A stretch of 64,000 nucleotides of DNA from Syntrophorhabdus sp. PtaB.Bin027 (GCA_002067585.1 MVQO01000228.1:102698-166697), one strand, 5' to 3'. Counted from the stretch's first letter, positions 55,842-63,695 are shown. Program-made: numbers and translations. Notes: generated by a model not told the origin, from the letters alone.

Positions 55842-55996
55842 TTCACTCAGAATCACCATTATTCACAAAAAATGTTAACCATATGTTAACCAAAATTGGG
55901 TTTGGATTGTTAGGTTTTACAATAAATCCTGTTAGGGGGTAAGCCATGACCATGAAAAATGGTAACACGAAAAAGAAGAAAAGGGAACCGGAAAAG
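55842..55996 (+). repeat. integrase leader, live copy of the degenerate direct repeat
   Basis: It is the partner of 55288-55443. It holds two tandem TGTTAACCA motifs at about 55873-55891 in front of the integrase gene. More GTTAAC motifs lie at 55583, 55644 and 55405. These could be arm-type sites for the integrase; this is inference. Confidence 0.45.
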
Positions 55997-57142
55997 TTTA
56001 TCGGTGTGCAGGAACGCCCTTCAAATAAAAGGACGCATAATGGTGAACCGGATGTCTGCTACTTCATATATTATCGCAATAAGGATCAGAAACTAATCGG
56101 TGAGAAGGTAGGGTGGGCCTCAGAAGGGTATACCCCGAAACTGGCCTCCATCGTTCGTGGCGAGAGGTTGCGTTCTCTTCGCCACAGTGAAGAATTACCA
56201 AGTGAAAGGCCCAGAGCCCCATACTTCAAAAATGTGGCAAAGAAGTATCTGGAATGGGCAGTTGATAACAAAGCGGGTGGGGGGTTTGACGACGAGAACC
56301 GATATAAAAACCACCTTGCCCCGCGATTCGACGAGAAAAGACTTTCTGAGATATCTCCCTTAGACCTTGAGCGCATGAAAAGTGAACTCATAAAGGAAAA
56401 GAAGGCTCCGGCAACTATAACGCATTGCTTGAAACTCTATCGCCAGATTTTTAATAAAGCAGTAGCATGGGGATTACACCAGGGGAACAACCCTGTTAAA
56501 TCTGTGAAAATGCCTACGCTTGAAAATCAGCGCGAAAGATTCCTGTCACATGACGAGGCTCGTTTACTTCTGGATGAATTGAAAAAGGTTTCTGAAACAA
56601 TCCATGATATAGCATTGCTTGGCTTATACTGTGGAATGAGAGCAGGGGAGATATTCGACCTAAGAGGAAATGATATTGATTTCACCAATGGTATTATCAC
56701 GATCCTGAACCCAAAGAATAAGACGACGCGAAAGGTAGACACGAACAACACGGTTCAAGAAATGCTACTCCGACGGAAACCAGATAAGCCCACGGATTAT
56801 GTCTTCACAAAAAAGAACCATAAAAAAGAAGGTACTAATGACAGGATCACCGAAGTCAGCCAGACTTTCGCGAAGGTAGCAGATAAACTTTTTAATGTTG
56901 GTGTGAAGGACAGGCGACAACGGGTTGTGTTCCATACGCTGAGACACACTTTTGCTTCATGGCTTGCATTGAACGGGGAAAGTCTGCTTACCATCAAGGA
57001 ATTGCTTGGACATAAGACATTGGCCATGACTCAGCGCTATGCTCACCTTATGCCGAGCGAGAAACGGCGTGCAATACTAAGGCTTGAAGAAGCGTTTCAG
57101 GAGAAGGTTAACGGCAACGTGATACATTTACAGGACGCATGA
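55946..57142 (+). CDS. tyrosine recombinase (phage-type integrase)
   Basis: A 398-residue integrase with a very basic N-terminus, an AP2-like/arm-binding head, a SAM-like core-binding domain (about 90-180) and a C-terminal catalytic domain. The catalytic residues are Arg in LLGLYCGMRAGEIFDL, HTLRHTFASWL (His and Arg), His in ELLGHKTLAMTQ and Tyr in RYAHL. It inserts the element at the tRNA-Arg site 200 bases upstream. GGGGG four to eight bases before the ATG serves as ribosome site; a second ATG lies six bases later. Confidence 0.95.
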   Translation: MTMKNGNTKKKKREPEKFIGVQERPSNKRTHNGEPDVCYFIYYRNKDQKLIGEKVGWASEGYTPKLASIVRGERLRSLRHSEELPSERPRAPYFKNVAKKYLEWAVDNKAGGGFDDENRYKNHLAPRFDEKRLSEISPLDLERMKSELIKEKKAPATITHCLKLYRQIFNKAVAWGLHQGNNPVKSVKMPTLENQRERFLSHDEARLLLDELKKVSETIHDIALLGLYCGMRAGEIFDLRGNDIDFTNGIITILNPKNKTTRKVDTNNTVQEMLLRRKPDKPTDYVFTKKNHKKEGTNDRITEVSQTFAKVADKLFNVGVKDRRQRVVFHTLRHTFASWLALNGESLLTIKELLGHKTLAMTQRYAHLMPSEKRRAILRLEEAFQEKVNGNVIHLQDA

Positions 57143-57241
57143 TGAACTTTCGAGAGGATAGGGTAGCTCCCGACAAGCCTGTCACTCCTGCCAGGTTTCC
57201 TCTCACTAACTTGCAGGGGAATGTCAGAGCAGGAGATGACA

Positions 57242-57925
57242 ATGGACGAGAAAAAATTATCAGTTGATGAACTTATCCTTGGCCTTGAGAGGAAGGAAGA
57301 TTTCACCGAAGAAGAACTCAATATTATCTTCAACACCCAGGCAAACGCTGCAAAGATATGGTTGAAAAATCATGGCTTTATTCCTGATGTGTCGAGGGCC
57401 ACAGTTAAAGCGGACTTAGCCAGATTTGAAAAAGATATTGAGGGATTGACCATAGACCCTACATATCCAGGTGCTTTGTTTTGGAGTATCGCATATAGCG
57501 GAATCGCTGCATATGTATTATCGAGTAAGAAAAAAGAATCACAGAAACGTAATCCAAAAGATCGTCAGAAGTACATAATGGATAAACTTGTCAAAACTTA
57601 TAAAGATATTTGGGGATTGATGAAGATGGGAGTGTTAGAAAGGGTTGATCTCCGGACAATTCTACCGCTTAAGAGTGGCCTTTTTTCAGAAAATACAAAC
57701 CCAGGTAAACCTATCAATGCACTTGCTACCGTTATGGCGTTAGATTTAGTTGATTTTCATATTCCTAAGAAAGCAGCAAGCAGTTTGGTTTTCGACTTCA
57801 TAAAACTCTACTTTCCGGATGAAAAAATATCAGATGAAGAAATCATCCGGCGCAACCTTTATAGAAAGCAGTATCCTTCCTCAGTTTTAAATTTCCCTGT
57901 GCAAAAGGGTACACCAAAAAAATAA
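57242..57925 (+). CDS. hypothetical protein of the mobile element
   Basis: A 227-residue (from ATG 57242) acidic, mostly helical protein with no recognised family. It contains LFWSIAYSGIAAYVLSSKK, a short hydrophobic stretch, and a Lys-rich loop after it. The start at 57242 has AGGAG seven bases upstream; ATG 57221 is a possible alternative. It follows the integrase in the same direction and could be a regulator or resistance factor of the element, but nothing in the sequence proves either. Confidence 0.65.
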   Translation: MDEKKLSVDELILGLERKEDFTEEELNIIFNTQANAAKIWLKNHGFIPDVSRATVKADLARFEKDIEGLTIDPTYPGALFWSIAYSGIAAYVLSSKKKESQKRNPKDRQKYIMDKLVKTYKDIWGLMKMGVLERVDLRTILPLKSGLFSENTNPGKPINALATVMALDLVDFHIPKKAASSLVFDFIKLYFPDEKISDEEIIRRNLYRKQYPSSVLNFPVQKGTPKK

Positions 57926-57972
57926 CCTTTCTGCACATCCTTAACTAATGATTCGTGCCGTATGCTAATGAC

Positions 57973-58209
57973 ATGGCAGGCGCGAACATTATAAAACTTC
58001 TTCGAGTTCTCAACGGTTTAACCCCAACAAAATTATCTGAAAAAACAGGCATACCGCGTTTCGTGCTTTACGAGTATGAACAAGGGTGGAGGCCTATCCC
58101 GGCGAAAGATGCTGTGAAACTTTCAGCAGCCTTTGGAATACCGCTTGTCGTGGACGAAGAAACGCCCGCTAACGAACCGCAATCTAATGGAGGTAATGAT
58201 GGAAAATGA
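57973..58209 (+). CDS. small XRE-type HTH regulator
   Basis: A protein of 78 residues with an XRE fold: NIIKLLRVLNGLTPTKLSEK followed by TGIPRFVLYEYEQGWRPIP, the recognition helix region being GIPRFVLYEYE. The polar tail after residue 60 is probably disordered. It is likely the repressor or activator of the element. The start is unsure; a GTG at 57955 is in frame, and neither has a good ribosome site. Confidence 0.72.
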   Translation: MAGANIIKLLRVLNGLTPTKLSEKTGIPRFVLYEYEQGWRPIPAKDAVKLSAAFGIPLVVDEETPANEPQSNGGNDGK

Positions 58210-58279
58210 ATTGGCAGTTCAGGAACCAACAAACATTTTTAAAATGGATAAAGCAAAATTAAAAGGAGGCAAAGAGTGA
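58199..58279 (+). CDS. 26-residue leader-like peptide coupled to the excisionase-like gene
   Basis: ATG at 58199 has GGAGGT eight bases upstream. The frame encodes MENELAVQEPTNIFKMDKAK, then six residues and TGA at 58277-58279, overlapping the next GTG by four bases. It overlaps the XRE gene by 11 bases. The good ribosome site and double overlap suggest real translation, but so short a frame may only couple its neighbours. Confidence 0.35.
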   Translation: MENELAVQEPTNIFKMDKAKLKGGKE

Positions 58280-58488
58280 GTAACAAGATAATCCCTGTGG
58301 CCCAAACGCCGCAACAAGTTTCGGTTAACTATGGCATTTCAACGGGAACATTGGCAAATTGGAGAACACAGAAAAAGGGGCCGAAATACTTCAAGGTTGG
58401 CTCCGGAAAAATCCTTTATAGAACCGTGGACGTGGAAGCTTTTTTGTTCTCTTGTCCTGTTCTAACGTCGGATAGCATGGAGCGTTAA
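58276..58488 (+). CDS. excisionase/AlpA-type HTH protein
   Basis: A 70-residue winged-helix protein of the HTH_17/excisionase type. The recognition segment is YGISTGTLANWRTQKKGPKY, followed by the wing FKVGSGKILYRTVDVEAFL. Such proteins direct excision of integrated elements or activate their genes. It starts with GTG behind AGGAGG and overlaps the short upstream frame. Its position two genes from the integrase supports the role. Confidence 0.78.
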   Translation: MSNKIIPVAQTPQQVSVNYGISTGTLANWRTQKKGPKYFKVGSGKILYRTVDVEAFLFSCPVLTSDSMER

Positions 58489-58490
58489 GT

Positions 58491-58760
58491 ATGGACATTT
58501 ACCAAACGCTCGACGTATACCAGGCTTCCTATCTGCAACATTTCGGTTTCCAAATTAGCATGAAGGAAAATTTGAGGGGCCGGATCGTTTTTTCAGCACC
58601 TCTTACGGCTGAGTTGGAAACGGCCTTGACTGAATATCCTACCGCTTTTGTGCCTGCCAAACAATACGCAGATACAATCAAAGAATTGAAGCGCCGGATG
58701 TATTCGGCAAAAGACAACACTGAGGGGGAAAGATTAGGGAAAGATGCCAAACGAGAATAA
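58491..58760 (+). CDS. hypothetical protein (DUF5659-like)
   Basis: An 89-residue protein. The pattern TLDVYQASYLQHFGFQISM, a mid beta strand RIVFSAP, and the ending EYPTAFVPAKQYADTIKELK resembles the small DUF5659 family found next to phage and plasmid primases, but I hold this loosely. It starts two bases after the excisionase stop and overlaps the primase gene by 17 bases, so it belongs to the replication operon. Confidence 0.65.
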   Translation: MDIYQTLDVYQASYLQHFGFQISMKENLRGRIVFSAPLTAELETALTEYPTAFVPAKQYADTIKELKRRMYSAKDNTEGERLGKDAKRE

Positions 58761-60588
58761 TCTAAAACCACCGCTTTATCCTGAAAACATTCCGTCACCA
58801 CTCAAACAGTGGCCTAATTGGGTATGCTGGACTGAAGAAATTAAAAACGGTGAACCAACAAAGCCTCCGTTTGATGTAAGGACAGGCAAGAAAGCGAAAT
58901 CTGATAATGCGAATACATGGACGACTTTTGAAAATGCTTTTGAGTATTACCAGGAGCATTCTAATAACGGTATCCGTGGAATAGGCTTCGAGTTAGGCCC
59001 CCCGAAGTCTACTGTCTATGTCGGTATCGATCTTGACCATTGCAGAAATCCTAAAACGGGTGAGATCGCAGCCTGGGCGCAAAAGATCATTGACAAACTG
59101 GCTTCATATACTGAAGTAAGCCCTTCAGGAGAAGGGATACGAATCTGGGTGATTGCCGTCTTACCGGAGCATGGGCGTAAGAAAGGCAACATTGAACTGT
59201 ATGACGGTGATCGGTATCTAACGGTTACAGGCAATCATCTTAAAGGAACACCACTCACAATTGAATGCAGACATGATGAGATCGAGGAACTGCATAAGTC
59301 TGTGTTCGGAGAAAAGAAACCTGAAGAGCAACCTCAGACCGAGACTATCAAACCCACTTTACAAATAGAAGATAACGAACTTCTCCAGAGGATGTTCGAC
59401 GCTGACAACGGGGCCAAGGTTAAAAAGCTATTCGAAGGTGATTGCAGCGGGTATCCATCGAGATCAGAGGCTCACATGGCTTTGTGCTGTCATCTTGCAT
59501 TTTGGACGGGTAAAGACCCTGCTATGATGGACAGGCTCTTCCGTCAATCGAAACTCTTTTCTGACTATGCCGGGAAGTGGGATAAGAAACACTTTTCAAA
59601 TGGACTTACCTATGGGCAGGCAACAATCAAGAAAGCCATAGAAACCACGTCGGAAGTCTACGAAGGGCCAAAAGAGAAGAAGGAAGAACCGACGGAATCT
59701 AAGAAACCCAAAGCTACACTTGTGATGGAGCATTTTGAGGAATTTCCGTCGTCGTGGTTTACCAACTTCGAGGTACGGGAAGCAACCGGATTGTCAGCGG
59801 ATGATGTGCGCGACATTCTGAGGAGAAAACGGGATGCCGGCCTGCTTATAACCGACGGGAAGAGGCATAGACTCACCCCACCTTCACGGATCGTTGACCC
59901 CTTCGAGATTATGGCAGGAGCCTTTGAGTTGGAGTTTCCGTTATCACTGCATGAGTATGCAATTATTTCACAGGGAGATGTTGCCGTTGTCAGCGGTTGG
60001 AAGAACTGTGGAAAGACGGGATTTCTCATGGAGACAGCACTCTTGAACTCGAAGAGGGGCTTAGATGTCAACTATTGTGTCACCGAGAATGTGGCAAAGA
60101 TCGGAAGAAGGTATTTGCAATGGGGCTACACTCCTGAAGAGATACGGGAACAAATCACATTCAGGGATTGCCGCGACCGTGACTACATAAACATTATCAA
60201 ACGTGACTGTCTCAATATTCTCGACTATTACAACCCCCCGAATGGAGAGTATCACAGGACGGCAGCAGACATAGAGGACATGGCAAAGTCACTGGGAAAT
60301 GGTGTTCTTATCATGGGCATCCAACACGCCAGAGATGCGAAAATGCCGAGGGGTGGAGAATTATCGCAGGAACTATCACAGATGAGTGTTGTTTTGTCTG
60401 AGGTTGAAACCATCAACATAGGGGGGATAGATGAGCGGAAGGTGGGGAAGGCGCGGATACTCACCATAAAAGAACCTGGCATGAGAAAGGGCGGGGAAGG
60501 CAGGGTTTGCCAGTATGAAGTTACTGAAAAGGGTGGGCGATTAGTCCAGGTTGGTGATTGGGACTACCCCAGAAAGGATAAAAAGTGA
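58744..60588 (+). CDS. PrimPol-helicase fusion replication protein
   Basis: A 614-residue protein. The N-terminal part is a primase-polymerase of the NrS-1 polymerase type: GIDLDHC (D96, D98 as metal ligands), VSPSGEGIRIW and GNIELYDGDRYLTVTGNH. A helical region with EAHMALCCHLAFWTGKDPAM and GLTYGQATIKKAIE follows, as in the helical domain after NrS-1-type PrimPols. A linker winged helix (about 325-385) leads to a RecA-type ATPase with Walker A GWKNCGKT (418-425) and VLIMGIQHARDA as Walker B region. It should prime and unwind DNA for the element. The repeat array starts at its stop codon. Confidence 0.85.
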   Translation: MPNENNLKPPLYPENIPSPLKQWPNWVCWTEEIKNGEPTKPPFDVRTGKKAKSDNANTWTTFENAFEYYQEHSNNGIRGIGFELGPPKSTVYVGIDLDHCRNPKTGEIAAWAQKIIDKLASYTEVSPSGEGIRIWVIAVLPEHGRKKGNIELYDGDRYLTVTGNHLKGTPLTIECRHDEIEELHKSVFGEKKPEEQPQTETIKPTLQIEDNELLQRMFDADNGAKVKKLFEGDCSGYPSRSEAHMALCCHLAFWTGKDPAMMDRLFRQSKLFSDYAGKWDKKHFSNGLTYGQATIKKAIETTSEVYEGPKEKKEEPTESKKPKATLVMEHFEEFPSSWFTNFEVREATGLSADDVRDILRRKRDAGLLITDGKRHRLTPPSRIVDPFEIMAGAFELEFPLSLHEYAIISQGDVAVVSGWKNCGKTGFLMETALLNSKRGLDVNYCVTENVAKIGRRYLQWGYTPEEIREQITFRDCRDRDYINIIKRDCLNILDYYNPPNGEYHRTAADIEDMAKSLGNGVLIMGIQHARDAKMPRGGELSQELSQMSVVLSEVETINIGGIDERKVGKARILTIKEPGMRKGGEGRVCQYEVTEKGGRLVQVGDWDYPRKDKK

Positions 60589-60718
60589 TGCCACGGTTTG
60601 CCTTAAAATACCACGCAAATGCCACGGGTTGCCATGAAATGCCACGATTTTTGATAATTTACCCCTTCTTTGATGCCTCAAAATGCCACGAAATGCCACG
60701 ATTTGCCACGCCGTGGTA
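60586..60718 (+). repeat. array of 10-bp repeats (AAATGCCACG), candidate replication origin
   Basis: Units end at TGCCACG or one-base variants starting at 60589, 60609, 60620, 60630, 60640, 60684, 60694 and 60704, plus an inverted CGTGGTA at 60712-60718. Spacing is 10-11 bases inside each group, one DNA turn, so bound proteins would line up on one face. An AT-rich stretch (TTTTTGATAATTT) lies between the groups. The site directly after the primase-helicase gene fits an iteron origin. Confidence 0.7.
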
Positions 60719-60862
60719 TGACCGAAAAATCTTGTATCTTATTGATATCACAAGAAGAGAGGCATTTTTACCAGTTTTGAGAAAACCCCGTAGTTCACTA
60801 ATAGATATATATAGAAAATATTCTCTCTTTTCTTTGTGTTGGAAAAAGAATGAGGAGGAGCT

Positions 60863-61180
60863 ATGGACTTGATTGAGGTGTGGGTTGTTGAGTTCAGCCC
60901 AGGTCACAGAGATGCCGGAGGATATCCCTGGCATGTTGATAAATTAACCTTCGAGGTGGAGCGAAACAGGAAACTGCTTTGCTCTTACGGACAGGAGAAC
61001 TGGGTTCCTGTGTTTGTCGGAACACGGGATGATTGCCTCAACTTCGTTGAGCGTAACAGGAATTTACCTCAGTATTTACAGAGAGGATATGCGGGTATTC
61101 CACGAGAAAAGGGTTGTATCTACGGCGAAAAAGGGCAAAAAACAGGCAAAAAAGATATGGGAAATGAAGGGATTATTTGA
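60863..61180 (+). CDS. hypothetical protein of the mobile element
   Basis: A 105-residue protein with GAGGAGG as ribosome site before the ATG. The N-terminal half (LIEVWVVEFSPGHRDAGGYP, then VPVFVGTRDDCLNFVERNR) looks like a small alpha/beta domain; the C-terminal 25 residues are Lys/Gly-rich. No family is recognised. It is the first gene after the repeat array. Confidence 0.6.
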   Translation: MDLIEVWVVEFSPGHRDAGGYPWHVDKLTFEVERNRKLLCSYGQENWVPVFVGTRDDCLNFVERNRNLPQYLQRGYAGIPREKGCIYGEKGQKTGKKDMGNEGII

Positions 61181-61182
61181 AG

Positions 61183-61356
61183 ATGAGACAACAAAGAGAA
61201 CTAATGCTTAATAGAAAGGATTCGGTAATGATTTTAGATGGATATATACCAATAGAGGGTTTATGGGGTGTCTTTAAGTTGACTTCGGGGTGTTCCCAAA
61301 TAAGACATTCCGCTGAAACGGTCGTCAGGAAACCTTTTACAGGGGGTGAGTGTTAG
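61183..61356 (+). CDS. possible 57-residue protein
   Basis: The frame from ATG 61183 runs to TAG 61356, two bases before the next ATG. Inner ATGs at 61204 and 61228 have equal or better ribosome sites (GAAAGGA before 61228), giving a 42-residue form starting MILDGYIPIEGLWGVFKL. It fills the gap neatly, but the evidence is only position and openness. Confidence 0.35.
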   Translation: MRQQRELMLNRKDSVMILDGYIPIEGLWGVFKLTSGCSQIRHSAETVVRKPFTGGEC

Positions 61357-61357
61357 T

Positions 61358-61849
61358 ATGGCAATGCCAGAAGCCCTTAAGAGGATAAGTAGACGAAAAA
61401 ACGTAACTCCACAACGGAGAAAGTTACTAAAAGCAATGGTCAAACTTCCTGGGGCCAGTATACCTGAGATATGCAAGGAAGCAGGGGTAAGCGAAAAGAC
61501 CTATTACCGTATGGTGTCAGAGCCGGATTTTGCAGCGGTATTACCTGATATTCTTGATTTTCTTATCAGTCAACAGCTTGTTCCATTGGTTCAAAGTACA
61601 TTTAAGAGGGCGTTAGCCGGATCAGCAAAACATTCTGAACTGATATTCAAAATATCAAAATTAATAGGTGCAGAGGAAGGAACACGGATATTACAAGTTT
61701 TTAATAAAGATGGAGAACAGCAAACACGGTTCTTATCTGATAGCGAGATTGAAGCATTATTGGAGGTTAAGCAATATGGACATAAAGGAATTAAAGATGG
61801 AAATCCTTCGCAACGTGCCATTTCAAAGCGAGGAGCCTCAGAAGATTAA
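61358..61849 (+). CDS. phage terminase small subunit-like HTH protein (phBC6A51 type)
   Basis: A 163-residue protein. A basic start (RISRRKNVTPQRRKLLKAMV) leads to a helix-turn-helix, ASIPEICKEAGVSEKTYYRM, then a helical region (LVQSTFKRALAGSAKHSELI). This is the layout of phBC6A51/HTH_Tnp_1_2 proteins, often annotated as terminase small subunit or insertion-element HTH. No large terminase is seen, so packaging is not shown. GGGGGTGAG lies before the ATG. The next gene starts inside it. Confidence 0.65.
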   Translation: MAMPEALKRISRRKNVTPQRRKLLKAMVKLPGASIPEICKEAGVSEKTYYRMVSEPDFAAVLPDILDFLISQQLVPLVQSTFKRALAGSAKHSELIFKISKLIGAEEGTRILQVFNKDGEQQTRFLSDSEIEALLEVKQYGHKGIKDGNPSQRAISKRGASED

Positions 61850-62105
61850 CTTTAAGGTGTGCTTTGAACTGTACGGGAATATGGAGTTATTGGGAACTCT
61901 TAACTTCCTTCTTGAGCCAAGTGATTCAAACGCCCTTTTGGTTATCGAAGCCAGATTGGAAGATGAAAGAATGAGATATTTTACCCAGGGCATTCCTCAA
62001 GAGATGTGGCCGGAAGCATTACGATCCGAGAACTGGCATCCTGGCTTTCTGCCATTTACGGCATTATCGAAGCTTGGAAAGCTTAAAAAAGAGGATGAAT
62101 GTTAA
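61776..62105 (+). CDS. hypothetical protein of the mobile element
   Basis: A 109-residue protein starting at ATG 61776, behind GGAGG, inside the previous gene in another frame (74-base overlap). It opens MDIKELKMEILRNVPF and has a beta-rich centre (FKVCFELYGNMELLGTLNFL) followed by a helical end. No family is recognised. The longer open frame back to 61668 has no initiation signal. Confidence 0.55.
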   Translation: MDIKELKMEILRNVPFQSEEPQKINFKVCFELYGNMELLGTLNFLLEPSDSNALLVIEARLEDERMRYFTQGIPQEMWPEALRSENWHPGFLPFTALSKLGKLKKEDEC

Positions 62106-62215
62106 CTGTATGTTAACCGTTATAAAATTAACAGTTCTATCTATTCAATTTGATAAGAGATTATCATTCAAACAATTGGATTGTAAATCCTTTATACGTG
62201 AAAAAGGGGGAAACT

Positions 62216-62584
62216 ATGACAAGCAATAGCAATATCTGTGGCTCAGAGGACTTGAAACAAAAGATAGGATCGTTCATCAGTTCATGGGGTGGTGGTGTCA
62301 GTTTTGTTGAACTGGAACAACATATCCCTGGCTTCAGGGGTGACTATTCCATCGGGTTTGAAGACAAAAACATATGGTTCTGGTTTCATTGCTCATCGGA
62401 ATCCATTGATGCAATCGATGAACTTCTCAAAGAAGGCCGAATCTCAATAAAGACTACAACGCCCCTTGTCTATATTGCAGATGGAGGTATGCCAAACGTA
62501 CCAATGGCGAAGGGAAATAGGACATACAAGACCCCCAGGTGGTTGCCGGTGGTGTTCAATCCTGTCAGGGGGAAAAAGGTATGA
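62216..62584 (+). CDS. hypothetical protein of the mobile element
   Basis: A 122-residue protein behind AAAGGGGGAAACT. It has a winged-helix-like layout: LKQKIGSFISSWGGGVSFVE then LEQHIPGFRGDYSIGFEDKN, a helix SIDAIDELLKEGRISI and a strand pair at the end. This is only a fold guess. It ends in an ATGA overlap with the next gene, so the group 62216-63173 is one translational unit. A 110-bp gap with two GTTAAC motifs precedes it. Confidence 0.6.
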   Translation: MTSNSNICGSEDLKQKIGSFISSWGGGVSFVELEQHIPGFRGDYSIGFEDKNIWFWFHCSSESIDAIDELLKEGRISIKTTTPLVYIADGGMPNVPMAKGNRTYKTPRWLPVVFNPVRGKKV

Positions 62585-62892
62585 GGACGATCACGGGAAG
62601 CCAAACTATGACCGAACGAACATCTACAAGTCGGATATCGAGTGCCGTCCCGGGTGGTAGGCCATACCTTGTAATAAAGAGGGTGTCACGCTCACCCATG
62701 GTTAGGAATCTTCGGGTATGTTTTACCCCAATTAGAAAGTCTATCCTTTCTCTTCATTTCAATGAGTTACTTAACATTCTGTCCACGGTGGACAAAAAGT
62801 TTCCTTTACCGTTCGGCTTTTTCCTTTTTTATCAGTCTCTACCTACTTATCGTGGAGACAACACATCAAATCTCAGGAGTAACTTACCATGA
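62581..62892 (+). CDS. hypothetical basic protein of the mobile element
   Basis: A 103-residue, Arg/Ser/Thr-rich frame. Its main support is context: it overlaps both neighbours by exactly four bases (ATGA at 62581 and at 62889), and AGGGGG lies nine bases before the ATG. The segment LLNILSTVDKKFPLPFGFFL is hydrophobic. No family is recognised, and composition alone would not convince me. Confidence 0.45.
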   Translation: MRTITGSQTMTERTSTSRISSAVPGGRPYLVIKRVSRSPMVRNLRVCFTPIRKSILSLHFNELLNILSTVDKKFPLPFGFFLFYQSLPTYRGDNTSNLRSNLP

Positions 62893-63173
62893 CAGAACAG
62901 GAAGCAATGATTCAGGGTATCAAGACACATGGCAAGAAAGTACGCGGGCAGGCAAGTTTTATCAAGTATCTTCAAGGCAAGCGGCTTACTCAACGGCAAG
63001 CTATCGAAGGCCATTGCTATCACTGCCAGGGATTCGGAGAGTTTACGGATTGCAATACTGATACATGCAGCCTCTTTCCGTTCTCAAGCTATGGGAAGAA
63101 ATACCGTGAGAGTGCTTCTACATTTAGTAGAACAGGCATAAAATCGCATTTATCGCATGAGGCAATGGTTTAG
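62889..63173 (+). CDS. phage-type cysteine-knuckle protein
   Basis: A 94-residue protein. The core GHCYHCQGFGEFTDCNTDTC followed by SLFPF matches a zinc-knuckle pattern (CxxC...C-x4-C-x-L-x-P) seen in many small phage proteins of unknown role. The N-terminal part has KKVRGQASFIKYLQGKRLTQ, a likely helix. It starts in an ATGA overlap with the gene before and has GGAG upstream. It supports a phage or phage-satellite origin of the element. Confidence 0.65.
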   Translation: MTEQEAMIQGIKTHGKKVRGQASFIKYLQGKRLTQRQAIEGHCYHCQGFGEFTDCNTDTCSLFPFSSYGKKYRESASTFSRTGIKSHLSHEAMV

Positions 63174-63238
63174 TATGGCTCACGATGAGATAGCATCAAA
63201 ATCAACGACTACAGACGTAGAAATTCAGGAGGTATGTC

Positions 63239-63361
63239 ATGGCTCAGTTATTTTGTAAGCTGAAATCATTTTTCATTGAGGACAAACTTTTCACCATCTT
63301 CATAACAGCAGGCATTCTCTATTTGATAGTGCTTCTGGTTCTGTTCATACGATGTTGGTAA
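63239..63361 (+). CDS. 40-residue single-span membrane peptide
   Basis: ATG at 63239 is six bases behind AGGAGG. The frame encodes MAQLFCKLKSFFIEDKLF, then a 20-residue hydrophobic helix (TIFITAGILYLIVLLVLFIR) and ends CW. Basic residues before and after the helix suit a membrane peptide. It could be a holin-like or toxin-like product, but no family is recognised. Confidence 0.5.
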   Translation: MAQLFCKLKSFFIEDKLFTIFITAGILYLIVLLVLFIRCW

Positions 63362-63416
63362 ATGGCTACACCCTTTCCCATTGTGGAGAGGCAATATATA
63401 CAACGGAGGATAGTAT

Positions 63417-63608
63417 ATGGGAACAAAGCGTTTTGCAAATGACACAGGAGAGCAAAGGCCTTTTGTCACAAATCGCATCGAAGAGATGGCAGAAGACGGG
63501 AGAATCAAAAGACGGACTCAGCGTATTGACTTAAACAGTCAAGTTGGCCAGGGCTGCAAGTTAGAGCCAGATCCGCCCGACCCCTTTGCAAAGAAAAAAG
63601 GAAAGTGA
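63417..63608 (+). CDS. small hypothetical protein
   Basis: A 63-residue hydrophilic protein (MGTKRFANDTGEQRPFVTNR at the start, ending PFAKKKGK) with GGAGG seven bases before the ATG. It is rich in Arg and Lys and probably disordered in part. No family is recognised; it is one of a row of tiny genes, each with its own good ribosome site. Confidence 0.5.
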   Translation: MGTKRFANDTGEQRPFVTNRIEEMAEDGRIKRRTQRIDLNSQVGQGCKLEPDPPDPFAKKKGK

Positions 63609-63618
63609 GGTGAAGATC

Positions 63619-63690
63619 ATGAAGAAAGCAGCACCAGTTAAGAAACCGCCCGTCAAGGGCAAGGCTCCAGCACCAAAAGGCAAGAAGTAA
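63619..63690 (+). CDS. 23-residue Lys/Pro/Ala-rich peptide
   Basis: ATG at 63619 lies behind GTGAGGTGAAG. The frame encodes MKKAAPVKKPPVKGKAPAP and four more residues before TAA, a composition like histone H1 tails, with eight lysines and no acidic residues. It might bind nucleic acid. A hairpin terminator follows six bases after its stop, which supports a real gene end. Confidence 0.45.
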   Translation: MKKAAPVKKPPVKGKAPAPKGKK

Positions 63691-63695
63691 AGGAC

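Noticed and set aside
60585..60872. 95-codon open frame over the 10-bp repeats (repeating CHEMPRF)
   Set aside because: The peptide repeats follow the DNA repeats, the composition is odd, and the second half is AT-rich sequence leading to the next gene's ribosome site. The DNA-site reading explains the pattern better.
62466..62660. 64-codon frame overlapping the end of one gene and the start of the next
   Set aside because: It lacks an initiation signal, while the frame 62581-62892 is joined to both neighbours by ATGA overlaps.
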